Source of the DNA: Actinobacteria bacterium OK074
GTDB taxonomy: Bacteria; Actinomycetota; Actinomycetes; Streptomycetales; Streptomycetaceae
Length of the DNA stretch: 64,000 nt
Assembly: GCA_001298575.1 (NCBI GenBank)
Contig: LJCV01000011.1
Coordinates: 1 to 64,000, forward strand
Direction: 5' to 3'
How positions within the stretch are numbered: position 1 is the stretch's first letter; each line of letters starts with the position of its first letter. The notes under the pieces are model-generated. The model saw only the letters and a program-made list of their open reading frames with translations, was not told where the DNA came from and ran no database searches. This document shows, in pieces, positions 1-8,331 of the stretch. The translations under genes and the position numbers were made by a program.

Positions 1-142
1 CACCCCCACCCCCACCCTTGTTCCCATCCGCTGTTCGCTCCTGGCGTTCTCGTGCGGAGCGTGTACCTCCCCTCACCGGGCTAATGTGTGCTGCGTACAG
101 CGCGGACGGCCGCGCACCCATGACCGTCGGAGGGACATAGCC

Positions 143-370
143 GTGGAGGTCAAGATCGGCGTGCAGCACGCGCCGCGCGAGATCGTTCTGGAGAGCGGTC
201 AGACGGCGGACGAGGTCGAGCGCGCGGTGTCCGAGGCGCTGGCCGGCAAGTCGCAGCTGCTGAGCCTGGTGGACGACCACGGCCGCAAGGTCCTGGTCCC
301 GGCCGACCGCCTCGCATACGTGGAGCTGGGCGAGCCGACCGCGCGCAAGGTGGGCTTCAGCGCGCTGTAG
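143..370 (+). CDS. DUF3107 family small protein
   Basis: A 75-residue protein starting at GTG 143, with an AGGAGGG-like ribosome site (CGGAGGG, 128-134) eight bases upstream. The sequence opens VEVKIGVQHAPREIVLES and ends VELGEPTARKVGFSAL, which is the pattern of the DUF3107 family (M. tuberculosis Rv3208A/TB9.4 type). The frame is open further left to 86, but that extension has no ribosome site and unrelated composition. The biochemical function is unknown. It is followed at once by a strong terminator, so it is the last gene of its transcript. In M. tuberculosis the homologue sits close to a TetR gene and to rhlE; the helicase at 2167 fits that arrangement. Confidence 0.88.
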   Translation: MEVKIGVQHAPREIVLESGQTADEVERAVSEALAGKSQLLSLVDDHGRKVLVPADRLAYVELGEPTARKVGFSAL

Positions 371-392
371 CCACCACCCGTACGGGCAGCGG

Positions 393-427
393 GGCCCGGT
401 GACAGTCCGACCGACTGTCACCGGGCC
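393..427 (+). terminator. Rho-independent-type terminator after DUF3107 gene
   Basis: A perfect 15-bp inverted repeat (393-407 with 413-427, loop CGACC) starts 22 bases after the DUF3107 stop and is followed by TTT. The rest of 371-613 shows no gene. Confidence 0.85.
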
Positions 428-613
428 TTTCGCGTACGACGGCCCCCGGCCCCCGCATCAACCACGAGCCGCCCGCGCCGGACAGGCCAAACGCCCGTAC
501 GGCGACTCCACAGTTGGGACACATCTCCCCCACAGAGGGGGATTGCGCCCGGCGCACCCGGGGTAGATCCACTCCGACCGATTTGCCCCGGCCGTGCGGG
601 AGGGACCCCCACC

Positions 614-883
614 ATGTTCTTGGAAGCGCTCGGCTCCGCGATGCTCGGTTTCGCCCTTGCCTGGGCGGCGGCGTACCGGCTCTCGCATCGCCTGCCCGCC
701 CGCAGTCTCGTACTGCCCACGGGGGTCGCCGGCGCGCTCTTCGGCGCGTTCCTCACCCACAGCGCGCTCGGCCCCGGGCACTTCCTGGCGACCCTGGTCG
801 GCGCGGTGGCCGTCGCCGCGGCCTCGGTCTCGCTGCTCCTGCGCCCGGAGGAACACTTTCGCCGCCGCTCGGCGACGGCGTAA
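614..883 (+). CDS. Small two-helix membrane protein
   Basis: An 89-residue protein starting at ATG 614 behind the purine-rich GGGAGGGA. It has hydrophobic stretches at about residues 3-20 (LEALGSAMLGFALAWAAAY) and about 30-75 (valine/alanine/leucine-rich, broken by Gly), then a short charged tail EEHFRRRSATA. This predicts two or three membrane helices with a cytoplasmic basic end. No domain is recognised. The position between the DUF3107 protein and the ferritin-like protein corresponds to the small membrane gene Rv3209 in M. tuberculosis by order only; I see no sequence proof. It stands alone, with 243 bp upstream after a terminator and a convergent neighbour downstream. Confidence 0.7.
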   Translation: MFLEALGSAMLGFALAWAAAYRLSHRLPARSLVLPTGVAGALFGAFLTHSALGPGHFLATLVGAVAVAAASVSLLLRPEEHFRRRSATA

Positions 884-994
884 CACCCCACGCACCCGGC
901 GCACCCGAGGCACCCGGCACACCCGCCCCGCCCGACAGCGCCGCTCGCGCCACACCAACGGGGCGCCCCAGTAAAGGCGCCCCCGCGCAAACGC

Positions 995-1786
995 CTAAGC
1001 CGCCAACCCCAACGCAGCCATCCGCTTGGTGTGCGCCTCGGTGATCCGCGAGAACATCCGCCCCACCTCGGCCAGATCGAACCCGTCCGCGAGCCCGCCC
1101 ACCAGCATCGTCGACAGCGCGTCCCGCTCCGCGACCACCCGCTGCGACTGCGACAGCGCCTCGCCCATCAGCCGCCGCGCCCACAGCGCGAGCCGCCCGC
1201 CCACGCGCGGCTCCGCGTCGATCGCCGCGCGCACCTTCTCCACGGCGAAGCTCGCGTGCCCGGTGTCGTCCAGGACGGCGAGCACCAGGGAGCGGGTGTC
1301 CGCGTCCAGCCGGGCGGCGACCTCGCGGTAGAAGTCACTGGCGATCGAGTCGCCGACGTACGCCTTGACGAGGCCCTCCAGCCAGTCCGAGGGCGCCGTC
1401 TGCCGGTGGAAGCCGTCCAGGGCGGCCACGAAGGGCTCCATCGCGGCGTTCGGCTCGGCGCCGACCTCGGTGAGCCGGTCCCGCAACCGCTCGAAGTGGT
1501 GGAACTCGGCCGACGCCATCTTCGCGAGCGCCGCCTTGTCGGTGAGCGTCGGCGCGAGCTTCGCGTCCTCCGCGAGCCGCTCGAACGCCGCCAGCTCGCC
1601 GTACGCGAGCGCCCCGAGCAGGTCGACGACCGCGGCACGGTACTGGGGGTCGACGGATGCCCTCGCCCAGTCCTGGGCGGCGACCCCCGTGTGACCGGCG
1701 GACTCGTCAACGGCATCGACAGCATCGGCGTCGACGGCGGCGTCGGCGAGGTGGGGGGCGTCTGGAGCGTTGTCAGGCGTGGTCAT
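995..1786 (-). CDS. Ferritin-like (MiaE-like) helical protein
   Basis: A 263-residue protein. The start is taken at ATG 1786 (MTTPDNAPDAPHL), three codons inside a slightly longer frame. Residues 1-50 are acidic and low complexity (DADAVDAVDESAG). The body is all-helical with ferritin-like metal-ligand spacing: ELAAFERLAEDA, then SAEFHHFERLRDRL, then DSIASDFYREVAA and DTGHASFAVEKV. The E-x6-H type segments resemble the di-iron four-helix bundle of tRNA-(ms2io6A)-hydroxylase-like ferritin-fold proteins that Streptomyces genomes carry beside this helicase. In M. tuberculosis Rv3210c holds the same place. Substrate and activity are unknown. It is transcribed away from the helicase, with about 380 bp between the starts. 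Confidence 0.75.
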   Translation of the reverse strand: MTTPDNAPDAPHLADAAVDADAVDAVDESAGHTGVAAQDWARASVDPQYRAAVVDLLGALAYGELAAFERLAEDAKLAPTLTDKAALAKMASAEFHHFERLRDRLTEVGAEPNAAMEPFVAALDGFHRQTAPSDWLEGLVKAYVGDSIASDFYREVAARLDADTRSLVLAVLDDTGHASFAVEKVRAAIDAEPRVGGRLALWARRLMGEALSQSQRVVAERDALSTMLVGGLADGFDLAEVGRMFSRITEAHTKRMAALGLAA

Positions 1787-2166
1787 GAAGCGCACAATAG
1801 TCCGCCCGCCGCGGGGCGGAAGTCCCTTGGTTGTCCCTGGTCAATCAGCGTGACGACGGCAACGTGACCGAATCGGCCGTCGCATGTGCGTGATTCCGGG
1901 GTATGGTGGTAATGCGCCCGGCGAGTATTCGACGGGCCGCACGAATGAGGATGCCCGGTCGGTGGCCCGATCGGCTCCGACCCGACAGCCCTCTTCGTCC
2001 GTACGGCAGTGTGCGTACGACATCCGGAGGGACCCTCAGCGGTACGAGCGCTGGAGCGTCGGCGTGGTCCCGTGCCACAGCCCGTCCCCCATGCAGGCCG
2101 ACGCAGTCCGGCACGGTCACGACCCCCGCGCTCGCCTCGCACCGCGCACACAGAAGAGGCAGCACC

Positions 2167-4689
2167 CTGACTACGACCTTTCGCGAACTCGGGATCCTTT
2201 CCGAGACGGCCGAGGCTCTTGAAGCCGTCGGCATCGTCACGCCCTTCCCCATCCAGGAGATGACGCTCCCCGTCGCCCTCTCGGGCACCGACGTCATCGG
2301 CCAGGCCAAGACCGGCACCGGCAAGACGCTGGGCTTCGGCCTTCCCCTGCTTGAGCGCGTCACTGTACCCGCCGACGTCGAGGCCGGCCGCGCCGAGCCC
2401 GAGGCCCTCACCGAGGCCCCGCAGGCGCTCGTCGTGGTCCCCACGCGCGAGCTGTGCACGCAGGTCACCAACGACCTGCTGACCGCCGGCAAGGTCCGCA
2501 ACGTACGCGTTCTCGCGATCTACGGCGGCCGCGCGTACGAGCCCCAGGTAGAGGCCCTGAAGAAGGGCGTCGACGTGGTCGTCGGCACCCCGGGGCGGCT
2601 CCTGGACCTCGCGGGCCAGAAGAAGCTCAACCTGAAGCACATCAAGTCGCTCGTCCTGGACGAGGCCGACGAGATGCTCGACCTGGGCTTCCTGCCCGAT
2701 GTCGAGAAGATCATCGGCATGCTTCCGGCCCGCCGCCAGACCATGCTGTTCTCGGCGACCATGCCGGGCGCGGTCATCGGCCTCGCGCGCCGCTACATGT
2801 CGCAGCCCACGCACATCCGCGCCACCGCGCCGGACGACGAGGGCGCGACCGTCGCGAACATCAAGCAGTTCGTCTACCGCGCGCACTCCATGGACAAGCC
2901 GGAGATGATCGCGCGCATCCTCCAGTCCGAAGGCCGCAAGCTCGCGATGGTCTTCTGCCGTACGAAGCGGACGGCGGCGGACATCGCCGAGCAGTTGCAG
3001 ACCCGTGGCTTCGCCTCCGGCGCGGTCCACGGCGACCTCGGCCAGGGCGCCCGCGAGCAGGCCCTGCGCGCGTTCCGCAACGGCAAGGTGGACGTCCTCG
3101 TCTGCACCGACGTGGCCGCGCGCGGCATCGACGTCGAGGGCGTGACGCACGTCATCAACTACCAGTCCCCCGAGGACGAGAAGACCTACCTGCACCGCGT
3201 CGGCCGTACGGCCCGGGCGGGCGCGTCGGGTACGGCGATCACCTTCGTCGACTGGGACGACATCCCGCGCTGGCAGCTGATCAACAAGGCACTGGAGCTG
3301 GGCTTCCCCGACCCGGTGGAGACGTACTCCACGTCCCCGCACTTCTTCAGCGACCTCGGCATCCCGGCGGGCACGAAGGGTGTGCTGCCGCGTTCGGAGC
3401 GCACCCGCGCGGGCCTCGCCGCCGAGGAGCTGGAGGACCTGGGCGAGCCGGGTGGCGGTCGCAACGCGCGCCGTCGTTCCGGTGGCGCCCCGCAGGCCGC
3501 GCCCCAGGTCACCGAGCGGGAACGCCCGGCCCGCACCCCACGCCGCCGCCGTCGTACGCGCAACGGCACGCCCCTGGACGCGACGACCACCGGTACGAGC
3601 ACGGCTCCCGCCGCCGAGGAGGCCGTGGCCACCGCGGAGAACACGGCGACGACGGAGCCGCGCACCCCGCGCCGGCGCCGCCGGACCCGTTCGGGTTCGG
3701 ACGCCCCGGTCGCCCAGGTCGCGACCGCGCCCGCCCCGGCGACCGCGGAGACCGCCGTCGACACGGCGGAGGGCACGGAGGCCGCGGCAGCCGTCGAGAC
3801 CCCGGCCAAGCCGAGGCGCCGCCGGACCCGGAAGACGGCGGAGACGGCTCCGGTGACGGAGACGGTGTCCACGGAGACGGTGCCCACGGAACCGGTCGTT
3901 CCGGCGACGGACGCCGCTACGGCTACGCCCACTGCCGCCGTGACGACTCCGGAGGCGCCGGTCGTCGAGGCCGAGCCCGAGGTCAAGCCGAGGCGGCGGA
4001 CGCGCAAGGTGGCGGCTGCGGCTCCGGTCGAGGCCGAGGCGGTCGTCGACACGGCCGAGGCGGTCGAGGCGAAGCCGAAGCGCCGCACGCCGACCCGCAA
4101 GGCCGCCGCTCCCAAGGTCGAAGCCGAGGTCGCGGAGGCCGTGGTCGAGGCCGTGGAGGCCAAGCCCGTGGCGCGGCGCACCCGCAAGACGGCGGCTCCG
4201 AAGGCCGAAGCCACCACCGCAGCAACCGCCGAAGCCACCACCGCACCCGCAGCCGAGGCCGCGCTGGACACCGCCGAGGCGGTCGAGGCCAAGCCGAAGC
4301 GCCGCACCACGCGGAAGACGGCGGCAGCGGCCCCGGCCGAGGCGGCAGCCCCGGTGGAGGCGGCCGAGGCGGCGCCGAAGCGACGCACCACCCGCAAGGC
4401 GGCGGCCCCCAAGGCCGAAGCCGAAGCCACCGCCGAAGCCGCGCTGGACACGGCCGAGGCGAAGCCCGCCCGCCGCACGACCCGCAAGACCGCGGCACCG
4501 AAGCCCGAAGCCACCGTGGAGACGGCGGCCGAGGCCGAGCCCAAGCCCCGCCGCCGCACCCGCAAGACGACGGCGACGGCCCCGGCCGAAACCCCCGTGA
4601 TCCCGGAGCAGACCGCCCAGGAGCCGGAGGCCAAGCCGCGCCGCCGCACCCGTAAGGCAGTGGCGGCAGCGGAGCCCGCCGAGAGCTGA
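2167..4689 (+). CDS. DEAD-box RNA helicase with long basic repeat tail
   Basis: An ATP-dependent RNA helicase of the RhlE/CsdA type (840 residues from the proposed start). Visible motifs are: Q motif FPIQ at 27-30, Walker A AKTGTGKT at 47-54, DEAD at 165-168, SAT at 196-198, the helicase C domain from about 225, and the arginine-finger motif HRVGRTARAG at 343-352. The core ends near residue 420. The remaining 420 residues are Ala/Glu-rich with about eleven Arg/Lys clusters, probably for RNA binding. The conserved N-terminus TTTFRELGIL is preceded in frame by no ATG, GTG or TTG nearer than 2011, which lacks a ribosome site. CTG 2167 follows GAAGAGG (2153-2159) by seven bases, so CTG is my preferred start. 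The alternatives are GTG 2011 and ATG 1903. Confidence 0.9.
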   Translation: MTTTFRELGILSETAEALEAVGIVTPFPIQEMTLPVALSGTDVIGQAKTGTGKTLGFGLPLLERVTVPADVEAGRAEPEALTEAPQALVVVPTRELCTQVTNDLLTAGKVRNVRVLAIYGGRAYEPQVEALKKGVDVVVGTPGRLLDLAGQKKLNLKHIKSLVLDEADEMLDLGFLPDVEKIIGMLPARRQTMLFSATMPGAVIGLARRYMSQPTHIRATAPDDEGATVANIKQFVYRAHSMDKPEMIARILQSEGRKLAMVFCRTKRTAADIAEQLQTRGFASGAVHGDLGQGAREQALRAFRNGKVDVLVCTDVAARGIDVEGVTHVINYQSPEDEKTYLHRVGRTARAGASGTAITFVDWDDIPRWQLINKALELGFPDPVETYSTSPHFFSDLGIPAGTKGVLPRSERTRAGLAAEELEDLGEPGGGRNARRRSGGAPQAAPQVTERERPARTPRRRRRTRNGTPLDATTTGTSTAPAAEEAVATAENTATTEPRTPRRRRRTRSGSDAPVAQVATAPAPATAETAVDTAEGTEAAAAVETPAKPRRRRTRKTAETAPVTETVSTETVPTEPVVPATDAATATPTAAVTTPEAPVVEAEPEVKPRRRTRKVAAAAPVEAEAVVDTAEAVEAKPKRRTPTRKAAAPKVEAEVAEAVVEAVEAKPVARRTRKTAAPKAEATTAATAEATTAPAAEAALDTAEAVEAKPKRRTTRKTAAAAPAEAAAPVEAAEAAPKRRTTRKAAAPKAEAEATAEAALDTAEAKPARRTTRKTAAPKPEATVETAAEAEPKPRRRTRKTTATAPAETPVIPEQTAQEPEAKPRRRTRKAVAAAEPAES
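3541..4665 (+). repeat. Repeat-coding tail of the helicase
   Basis: About eleven degenerate copies encode a core such as KPRRRTRKTAA, separated by 20-45 residues of Ala/Glu/Thr/Pro-rich linker (for example AEAALDTAEAVEAKPKRRTT). Composition alternates between acidic and strongly basic, like histone H1-type and RNase E-type tails. At DNA level, GCCGAAGCCACC-like units recur, so the block probably expands and contracts by slippage. Confidence 0.8.
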
Positions 4690-4718
4690 GCAACGCGGTA
4701 AGCAGCAGTAAGTACAGC

Positions 4719-4752
4719 TCGGCCCGTCCCCACCACGGTGGGGACGGGCCGA
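4719..4752 (+). terminator. Terminator after helicase gene
   Basis: A near-perfect 16-bp inverted repeat (4719-4734 with 4737-4752, centred on CCACGG) lies 30 bases after the helicase stop. Nothing gene-like is seen between it and 4953. A small stop-proximal repeat (GTAAGCAGCAGTAAGTA) precedes it. Confidence 0.8.
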
Positions 4753-4953
4753 CCGCGTTCCCGGGCACGCCACAGGAGCCCCTGGGCGACGGCCGGAACC
4801 CTTAGACCACGACCGCACGAAACCCCTAGGCCACAAGCCACCTGGCCCCCGAGGCCACGACCGCAAGACCCCGAGGTCACAGCCACAAGAACACCCCGGC
4901 AACCCCCCAACCCGCCAACCCCTCGCCCCAAACCGCCCGGTAACCTCGCACAC

Positions 4954-5817
4954 ATGAGCCGTCCGTCCTCCTTCACCCCGCCCCCCGGCGCCCGTGCCTA
5001 CCGGTTGCGGACCGCGCGGGGCGAGTTCGCCGTCGTCGACGCCGGTACCGCCGTGCGGGGGACCGCGCTGCTGGTGCCGGGGTACACCGGGAGCAAAGAG
5101 GACTTCACGGCGCTGCACGAGCCGCTCGCCGCGGCCGGGTACCGCACGGTGGCCGTCGACGGGCGCGGGCAGTTCGAGTCGCCGGGGGCACGGGACGACG
5201 AAACGGCGTATGCCCAGGCCGAGTTGGCGCAGGACGTGCTGGCGCAGGCACGAGCGCTCGACGACGGCCCCGTCCACCTCCTCGGGCACTCGCTCGGCGG
5301 TCAGATCTCCCGCGCGGCGGTGCTCCTCGACCCGGAGCCCTTCGTCTCGCTCACCCTGATGTCCTCGGGGCCGGCCCAGATCTCCGCCTCCCAGCAGGAG
5401 CGCGTGAAGCTGCTCCGCGACGCCCTCGCCGTACTCACCCCGACCGAGGTGTGGGAGGCCATCCAGGCCATGGGCGACCCGCAGGGATCGGGCGCCGGCC
5501 AACTCGACGAGGGCCTCGACGACACCGAGGATCTACGACGCCGCTGGCTCGCCAACAGCCCGGCCCAACTCCTCGCAACGGGACGCCAGTTGTGCACCGA
5601 ACCGGACCGCGTCGACGAACTCGCGGCCCTCGCGCTCCCCGTCCACGTCCTCTCCGGCGAACGGGACGACACCTGGCCGATCCCCCTCCTGGACGACATG
5701 GCCACCCGCCTCAAGGCCCACCGCACGGTCGTACAAGGTGCGGAGCACTCCCCCAACACAGACCAACCCCGGGAAACGGCACGGGCGTTGGCGGACTTCT
5801 GGAACGGCACCGAGTAA
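4954..5817 (+). CDS. Alpha/beta hydrolase
   Basis: A 287-residue alpha/beta-hydrolase-fold enzyme starting at ATG 4954. The oxyanion region LLVPGYTGSKEDF lies at about residue 40. The nucleophile elbow GHSLGG at about 111 supplies Ser. The acid is in LSGERDDTWP (about 232) and the His is in VVQGAEHSPN (about 262). This is the arrangement of lipase/esterase-like or C-C hydrolase members; the substrate cannot be inferred. It is a single gene in the same direction as the helicase but separated from it by a terminator. It converges on the NYN gene, with 41 bp between the stops. Confidence 0.88.
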   Translation: MSRPSSFTPPPGARAYRLRTARGEFAVVDAGTAVRGTALLVPGYTGSKEDFTALHEPLAAAGYRTVAVDGRGQFESPGARDDETAYAQAELAQDVLAQARALDDGPVHLLGHSLGGQISRAAVLLDPEPFVSLTLMSSGPAQISASQQERVKLLRDALAVLTPTEVWEAIQAMGDPQGSGAGQLDEGLDDTEDLRRRWLANSPAQLLATGRQLCTEPDRVDELAALALPVHVLSGERDDTWPIPLLDDMATRLKAHRTVVQGAEHSPNTDQPRETARALADFWNGTE

Positions 5818-5827
5818 CACCGAGCAA
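5808..5827 (+). repeat. Tandem duplication across the hydrolase stop codon
   Basis: CACCGAGTAA (5808-5817, containing the stop TAA) is followed directly by CACCGAGCAA (5818-5827). AGTACCGA then recurs downstream near 5831 and 5845. Confidence 0.6.
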
Positions 5828-5858
5828 CAAAGTACCGAACCGCGTAGTACCGACCAGC

Positions 5859-6755
5859 TCAGTACTGCCCCTGCAGGTGCTCCCAGAACCCGTCCCGCAA
5901 CGCCCGCCGCAGATCCGCCTGCCCCCGCAACGAGTACTGCAACAGCCCCTCCGCCTCCACCAACAGGTCCTGATCCACCGACCCCGGCAGGTACGGATGC
6001 CCCGGCAACAGCTCCAGCAGCGCGTCCCGCCCGCGCTCCACCAGCCACTTCGCCGCGATCTGCGCCCCGACGAAGCGCACGTCCTCGCGCCCGGGCCGCG
6101 CGGCGGGCGACGCCTCGTACGTCGCCGCGGTGCGCCGTGAGACGTACGGCTTGAAGAAGTCGAGTTCGAACGTCCGCTGGCTGTCGACCTCCCACAGCAG
6201 CGGCTCGGCCTGGTTGCGGCCCTCCGGCGCCTCGATCCCCCACAGGTGCACCCGCGCCCCGTACCCCTGCGCCGCCTCGACCGCCGAGACCAGGTCCTCG
6301 TCGCCGCCGAGCAGTGCCGCGTCGCTGATCGCGCGGTGCCGGGCCAGCGACTCCAGATCCGTACGGATCAGTGAATCGACGCCCTTCTGCTGGTTGTTGG
6401 CGTTCAGGTTGCCCAACCGCACCTTGACGTCCGGGAGTTCGGCGATCGACTGCTGCTCCGCCGTGTGGATGCGGCGGCGCGCGCCGTCGTACCAGTAGAC
6501 CCGCAGCAGCCTGCTGTCGGCGAAGATCGTGCGCGCGGTGTCGATGAGGGCGTCGATCAGCCCTTCCGCATCGAGGTCGAACGCCCGGCGGTCCTCGGTC
6601 CCGGCGACGAGCCGCCCGGCCGCCGCGTACAGATAGCCGGCGTCCACAAAGATCGCATGGGTCGAGGGCGTCTTGGCCACCTCGGCGAGCATGCGTTGCA
6701 ACAGCTCGTTCGTATGGTCGATGCGGTCGCCAAGCGCCGCCAGGTCGTCGTTCAT
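5859..6755 (-). CDS. NYN domain (PIN-like nuclease fold) protein
   Basis: A 298-residue protein starting at ATG 6755. After a helical N-terminus (residues 1-35, MNDDLAALGDRIDHTNELLQ) the NYN/PIN-like domain begins with the strand AIFVDAGYLYAA (about 35-46), which carries the first catalytic Asp. RVYWYDGARRR follows at about 85, then KGVDSLIRTDLESLARHRAISDAALLGGDEDLVSAVEAAQ at about 125-165. That segment has the conserved VD..L..D and GDEDLVSAVE acidic residues expected to bind Mg2+. The C-terminal 100 residues contain an extra helical domain ending with GQADLRRALRDGFWEHLQ. NYN proteins are usually RNases; the target here is unknown. Confidence 0.85.
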   Translation of the reverse strand: MNDDLAALGDRIDHTNELLQRMLAEVAKTPSTHAIFVDAGYLYAAAGRLVAGTEDRRAFDLDAEGLIDALIDTARTIFADSRLLRVYWYDGARRRIHTAEQQSIAELPDVKVRLGNLNANNQQKGVDSLIRTDLESLARHRAISDAALLGGDEDLVSAVEAAQGYGARVHLWGIEAPEGRNQAEPLLWEVDSQRTFELDFFKPYVSRRTAATYEASPAARPGREDVRFVGAQIAAKWLVERGRDALLELLPGHPYLPGSVDQDLLVEAEGLLQYSLRGQADLRRALRDGFWEHLQGQY

Positions 6756-6819
6756 ATGCAGGCATTGTCCCGGCGGTCACGCTGCGAACACAACCGGTCC
6801 CAATCGGTTCACCGTAAAC

Positions 6820-6850
6820 ACGGTTGGTTTCGGACCGCTTACGGTTGGTT
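6820..6850. promoter_or_regulatory. Paired ACGGTTGGTT direct repeats, 21 bp apart
   Basis: ACGGTTGGTT occurs at 6820-6829 and 6841-6850, exactly 21 bp (two helical turns) apart. Partial inverted copies (AACCGG, CAATCGGTT) lie at 6792-6809. The site is between the start of the NYN gene (6755, leftward) and the small gene at 7067 (rightward). A candidate regulator-binding site; no regulator is assigned. Confidence 0.45.
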
Positions 6851-6865
6851 CATCCCCTCCCCTCT

Positions 6866-6895
6866 TTGACTCAATCTCGCTCTACCGACTAGTAG
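6866..6895 (+). promoter_or_regulatory. Candidate promoter of the 50-residue protein gene
   Basis: TTGACT at 6866-6871 and TAGTAG at 6890-6895 (18-bp spacer) lie in a markedly AT-rich stretch (6855-6945). This would give a leader of about 165 bases, including a run of nine G at 6967-6975. Confidence 0.4.
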
Positions 6896-7066
6896 TTAGC
6901 GACTCGAAAATTTTCCTTAGCGTAGGGAATGTTTGTAACAGGCAACCCGTTGACTACGAAGGGAACGGGGGGGGGCACCGCCGCCTCACGCGCCACACAC
7001 GCGCGGCACACGCGCCGCACACCAGTAGTTCTCATCAGGAGGACGACCAGACGAAGGGAGAAGCCC

Positions 7067-7219
7067 ATGCGCTTCGAAATCATGCGACTCGACGACGTCG
7101 ACGGAACCCCCGTGGACAGCACCGTCGTGGATGCCGCCTCCGTCAACCAGATCGTGCAGCAGGCCGCCGCCATCGGGCAGCGCCTGTGGATCCGACCGGC
7201 CGAGAGCCCGGCCTCATAG
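7067..7219 (+). CDS. Conserved-looking 50-residue protein
   Basis: ATG 7067 lies six bases after AAGGGAG (7054-7060). The product MRFEIMRLDDVDGTPVDSTV continues VDAASVNQIVQQAAAIGQRL and ends WIRPAESPAS. It is acidic and has no membrane segment or signal peptide. Composition and codon third positions look genuine, it has its own AT-rich upstream region and a perfect terminator follows, so I consider it a real monocistronic gene. The function is unknown. The frame is open to 6929, but the upstream part lacks a ribosome site. Confidence 0.75.
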   Translation: MRFEIMRLDDVDGTPVDSTVVDAASVNQIVQQAAAIGQRLWIRPAESPAS

Positions 7220-7240
7220 CCCCGGGTTCGACCCACACTT

Positions 7241-7283
7241 CAGAGCCCCCGCACGCGACCTACCGGTCGGTGCGGGGGCTCTG
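7241..7283. terminator. Strong terminator after the 50-residue gene
   Basis: Fourteen perfect pairs (7241-7254 with 7270-7283) continue, past one bulged G, into CGACC/GGTCG around the loop TACC. It lies between convergent genes and can serve both. Confidence 0.85.
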
Positions 7284-7344
7284 CTCGTAAACGCCGGCAA
7301 CGCCGACAACCCGGAAAGCCGACCAGTCGCGAACCGGGTACGGC

Positions 7345-8202
7345 TCAGGCGCCGCCGGTCCCCCGCACCGGGGCCGCCCCGGTCGCCCGTCGCGCCAGTT
7401 CCCCGTAGACCTCGGGGTCCGTCACGTACTCGCCGAGCACGCACGTCTTGCGGCTGCCGTGGTAGTCGGAGGAGCCCGTGGCCAGCAGGCCCAGTTCCTT
7501 GGCCAGGCCGCGCAGGTGCGTGCGGACGTCCGGGTCGTGGTCCATGTGGTCGGCCTCGATGCCGTCGAGCCCGGCCGCGGCCAGCTCCGCGATTGCGGAC
7601 TCCGGCACCGTACGGCCGCGCTTGGCGGCGGCGGGGTGGGCGAACACGGTCACCCCGCCCGCGGCCTTGACCAGCCGGACCGCCTCGAACGGGTCCGTCT
7701 CGTGCTTCTCCACGAAGGCCCGGCCGCCGTCGGCCAGCCACTCCTCCGTGAAGGCGTCACTGACGGTCGGTACGACGCCGAGTTCGACGAGCGCGGTCGC
7801 GACGTGCGGGCGGCCGACCGAACCGTCGCCCGCGATCCGCGCGATCTGCTCCCAGGTGACGGGCACGCCCAGCTCCTGGAGCTTGGCGACCATGCCCCGC
7901 GCCCGCGGCACCCGGTCGTCGCGCACCAGTTCGCGCTCGGCGAGCAGGGCGGGCTCCTCGGGGTCGAAGAGGTAGGCCAGCATGTGCATGCTGACGCCGT
8001 CGATCCGGCAGGAGAGTTCGGCACCGGGGACGAGGGTCAGCCCCGCGGGCAGCGCCGTGATCGCCTCCGCATACCCCCGGGTGGTGTCGTGGTCGGTCAG
8101 CGCGACGACGTCCAGACCGGCCGCGGCGGCGTTGCGCACCAGCTCGGCCGGGGTGTCCGTGCCGTCGGAGGCCGTGGAGTGGGCGTGCAGGTCGATGCGC
8201 AA
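7345..8202 (-). CDS. PHP-domain phosphoesterase
   Basis: A 285-residue PHP (polymerase and histidinol phosphatase) domain protein. The first metal motif HAHST is at residues 6-10 (MRIDLHAHSTASDG). The second, ALTDHDTTRG, is near 34-43, PGAELSC is near 65, and VFAHPA is near 185 with DHMDHDP following; a final SDYHG is near 255. All metal ligands of the trinuclear PHP site are present. Stand-alone PHP proteins of this size (Escherichia coli YciV/RNase AM family) act as 5'-3' nucleases or 3',5'-bisphosphonucleotide phosphatases. Which activity applies cannot be read from sequence. It is transcribed in the same direction as the zinc-ribbon gene upstream, about 130 bp away. Confidence 0.88.
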   Translation of the reverse strand: MRIDLHAHSTASDGTDTPAELVRNAAAAGLDVVALTDHDTTRGYAEAITALPAGLTLVPGAELSCRIDGVSMHMLAYLFDPEEPALLAERELVRDDRVPRARGMVAKLQELGVPVTWEQIARIAGDGSVGRPHVATALVELGVVPTVSDAFTEEWLADGGRAFVEKHETDPFEAVRLVKAAGGVTVFAHPAAAKRGRTVPESAIAELAAAGLDGIEADHMDHDPDVRTHLRGLAKELGLLATGSSDYHGSRKTCVLGEYVTDPEVYGELARRATGAAPVRGTGGA

Positions 8203-8331
8203 CTCGGGCTCCCAGCGGCGACGGGACGGAAGGAAGGTCCCAACCTTAACGGGCGCGCTTGTGCGCTTGTCGCACCAGCACCGGCACCGGCCCAGGCACC
8301 AGCCGCGGCACCCCCGAAGCCCTGCCGCCCC

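Noticed and set aside
1..142. Possible gene end or repeat at the left edge (CACCCCC units)
   Set aside because: Only three short C-rich units and no coding frame of credible composition; too little sequence to call.
1783..5502. A 1239-codon leftward open frame antisense to the helicase
   Set aside because: High G+C leaves long stop-free antisense frames. Its product is Arg/Gly/Leu-rich low complexity, while the rightward frame has all helicase motifs.
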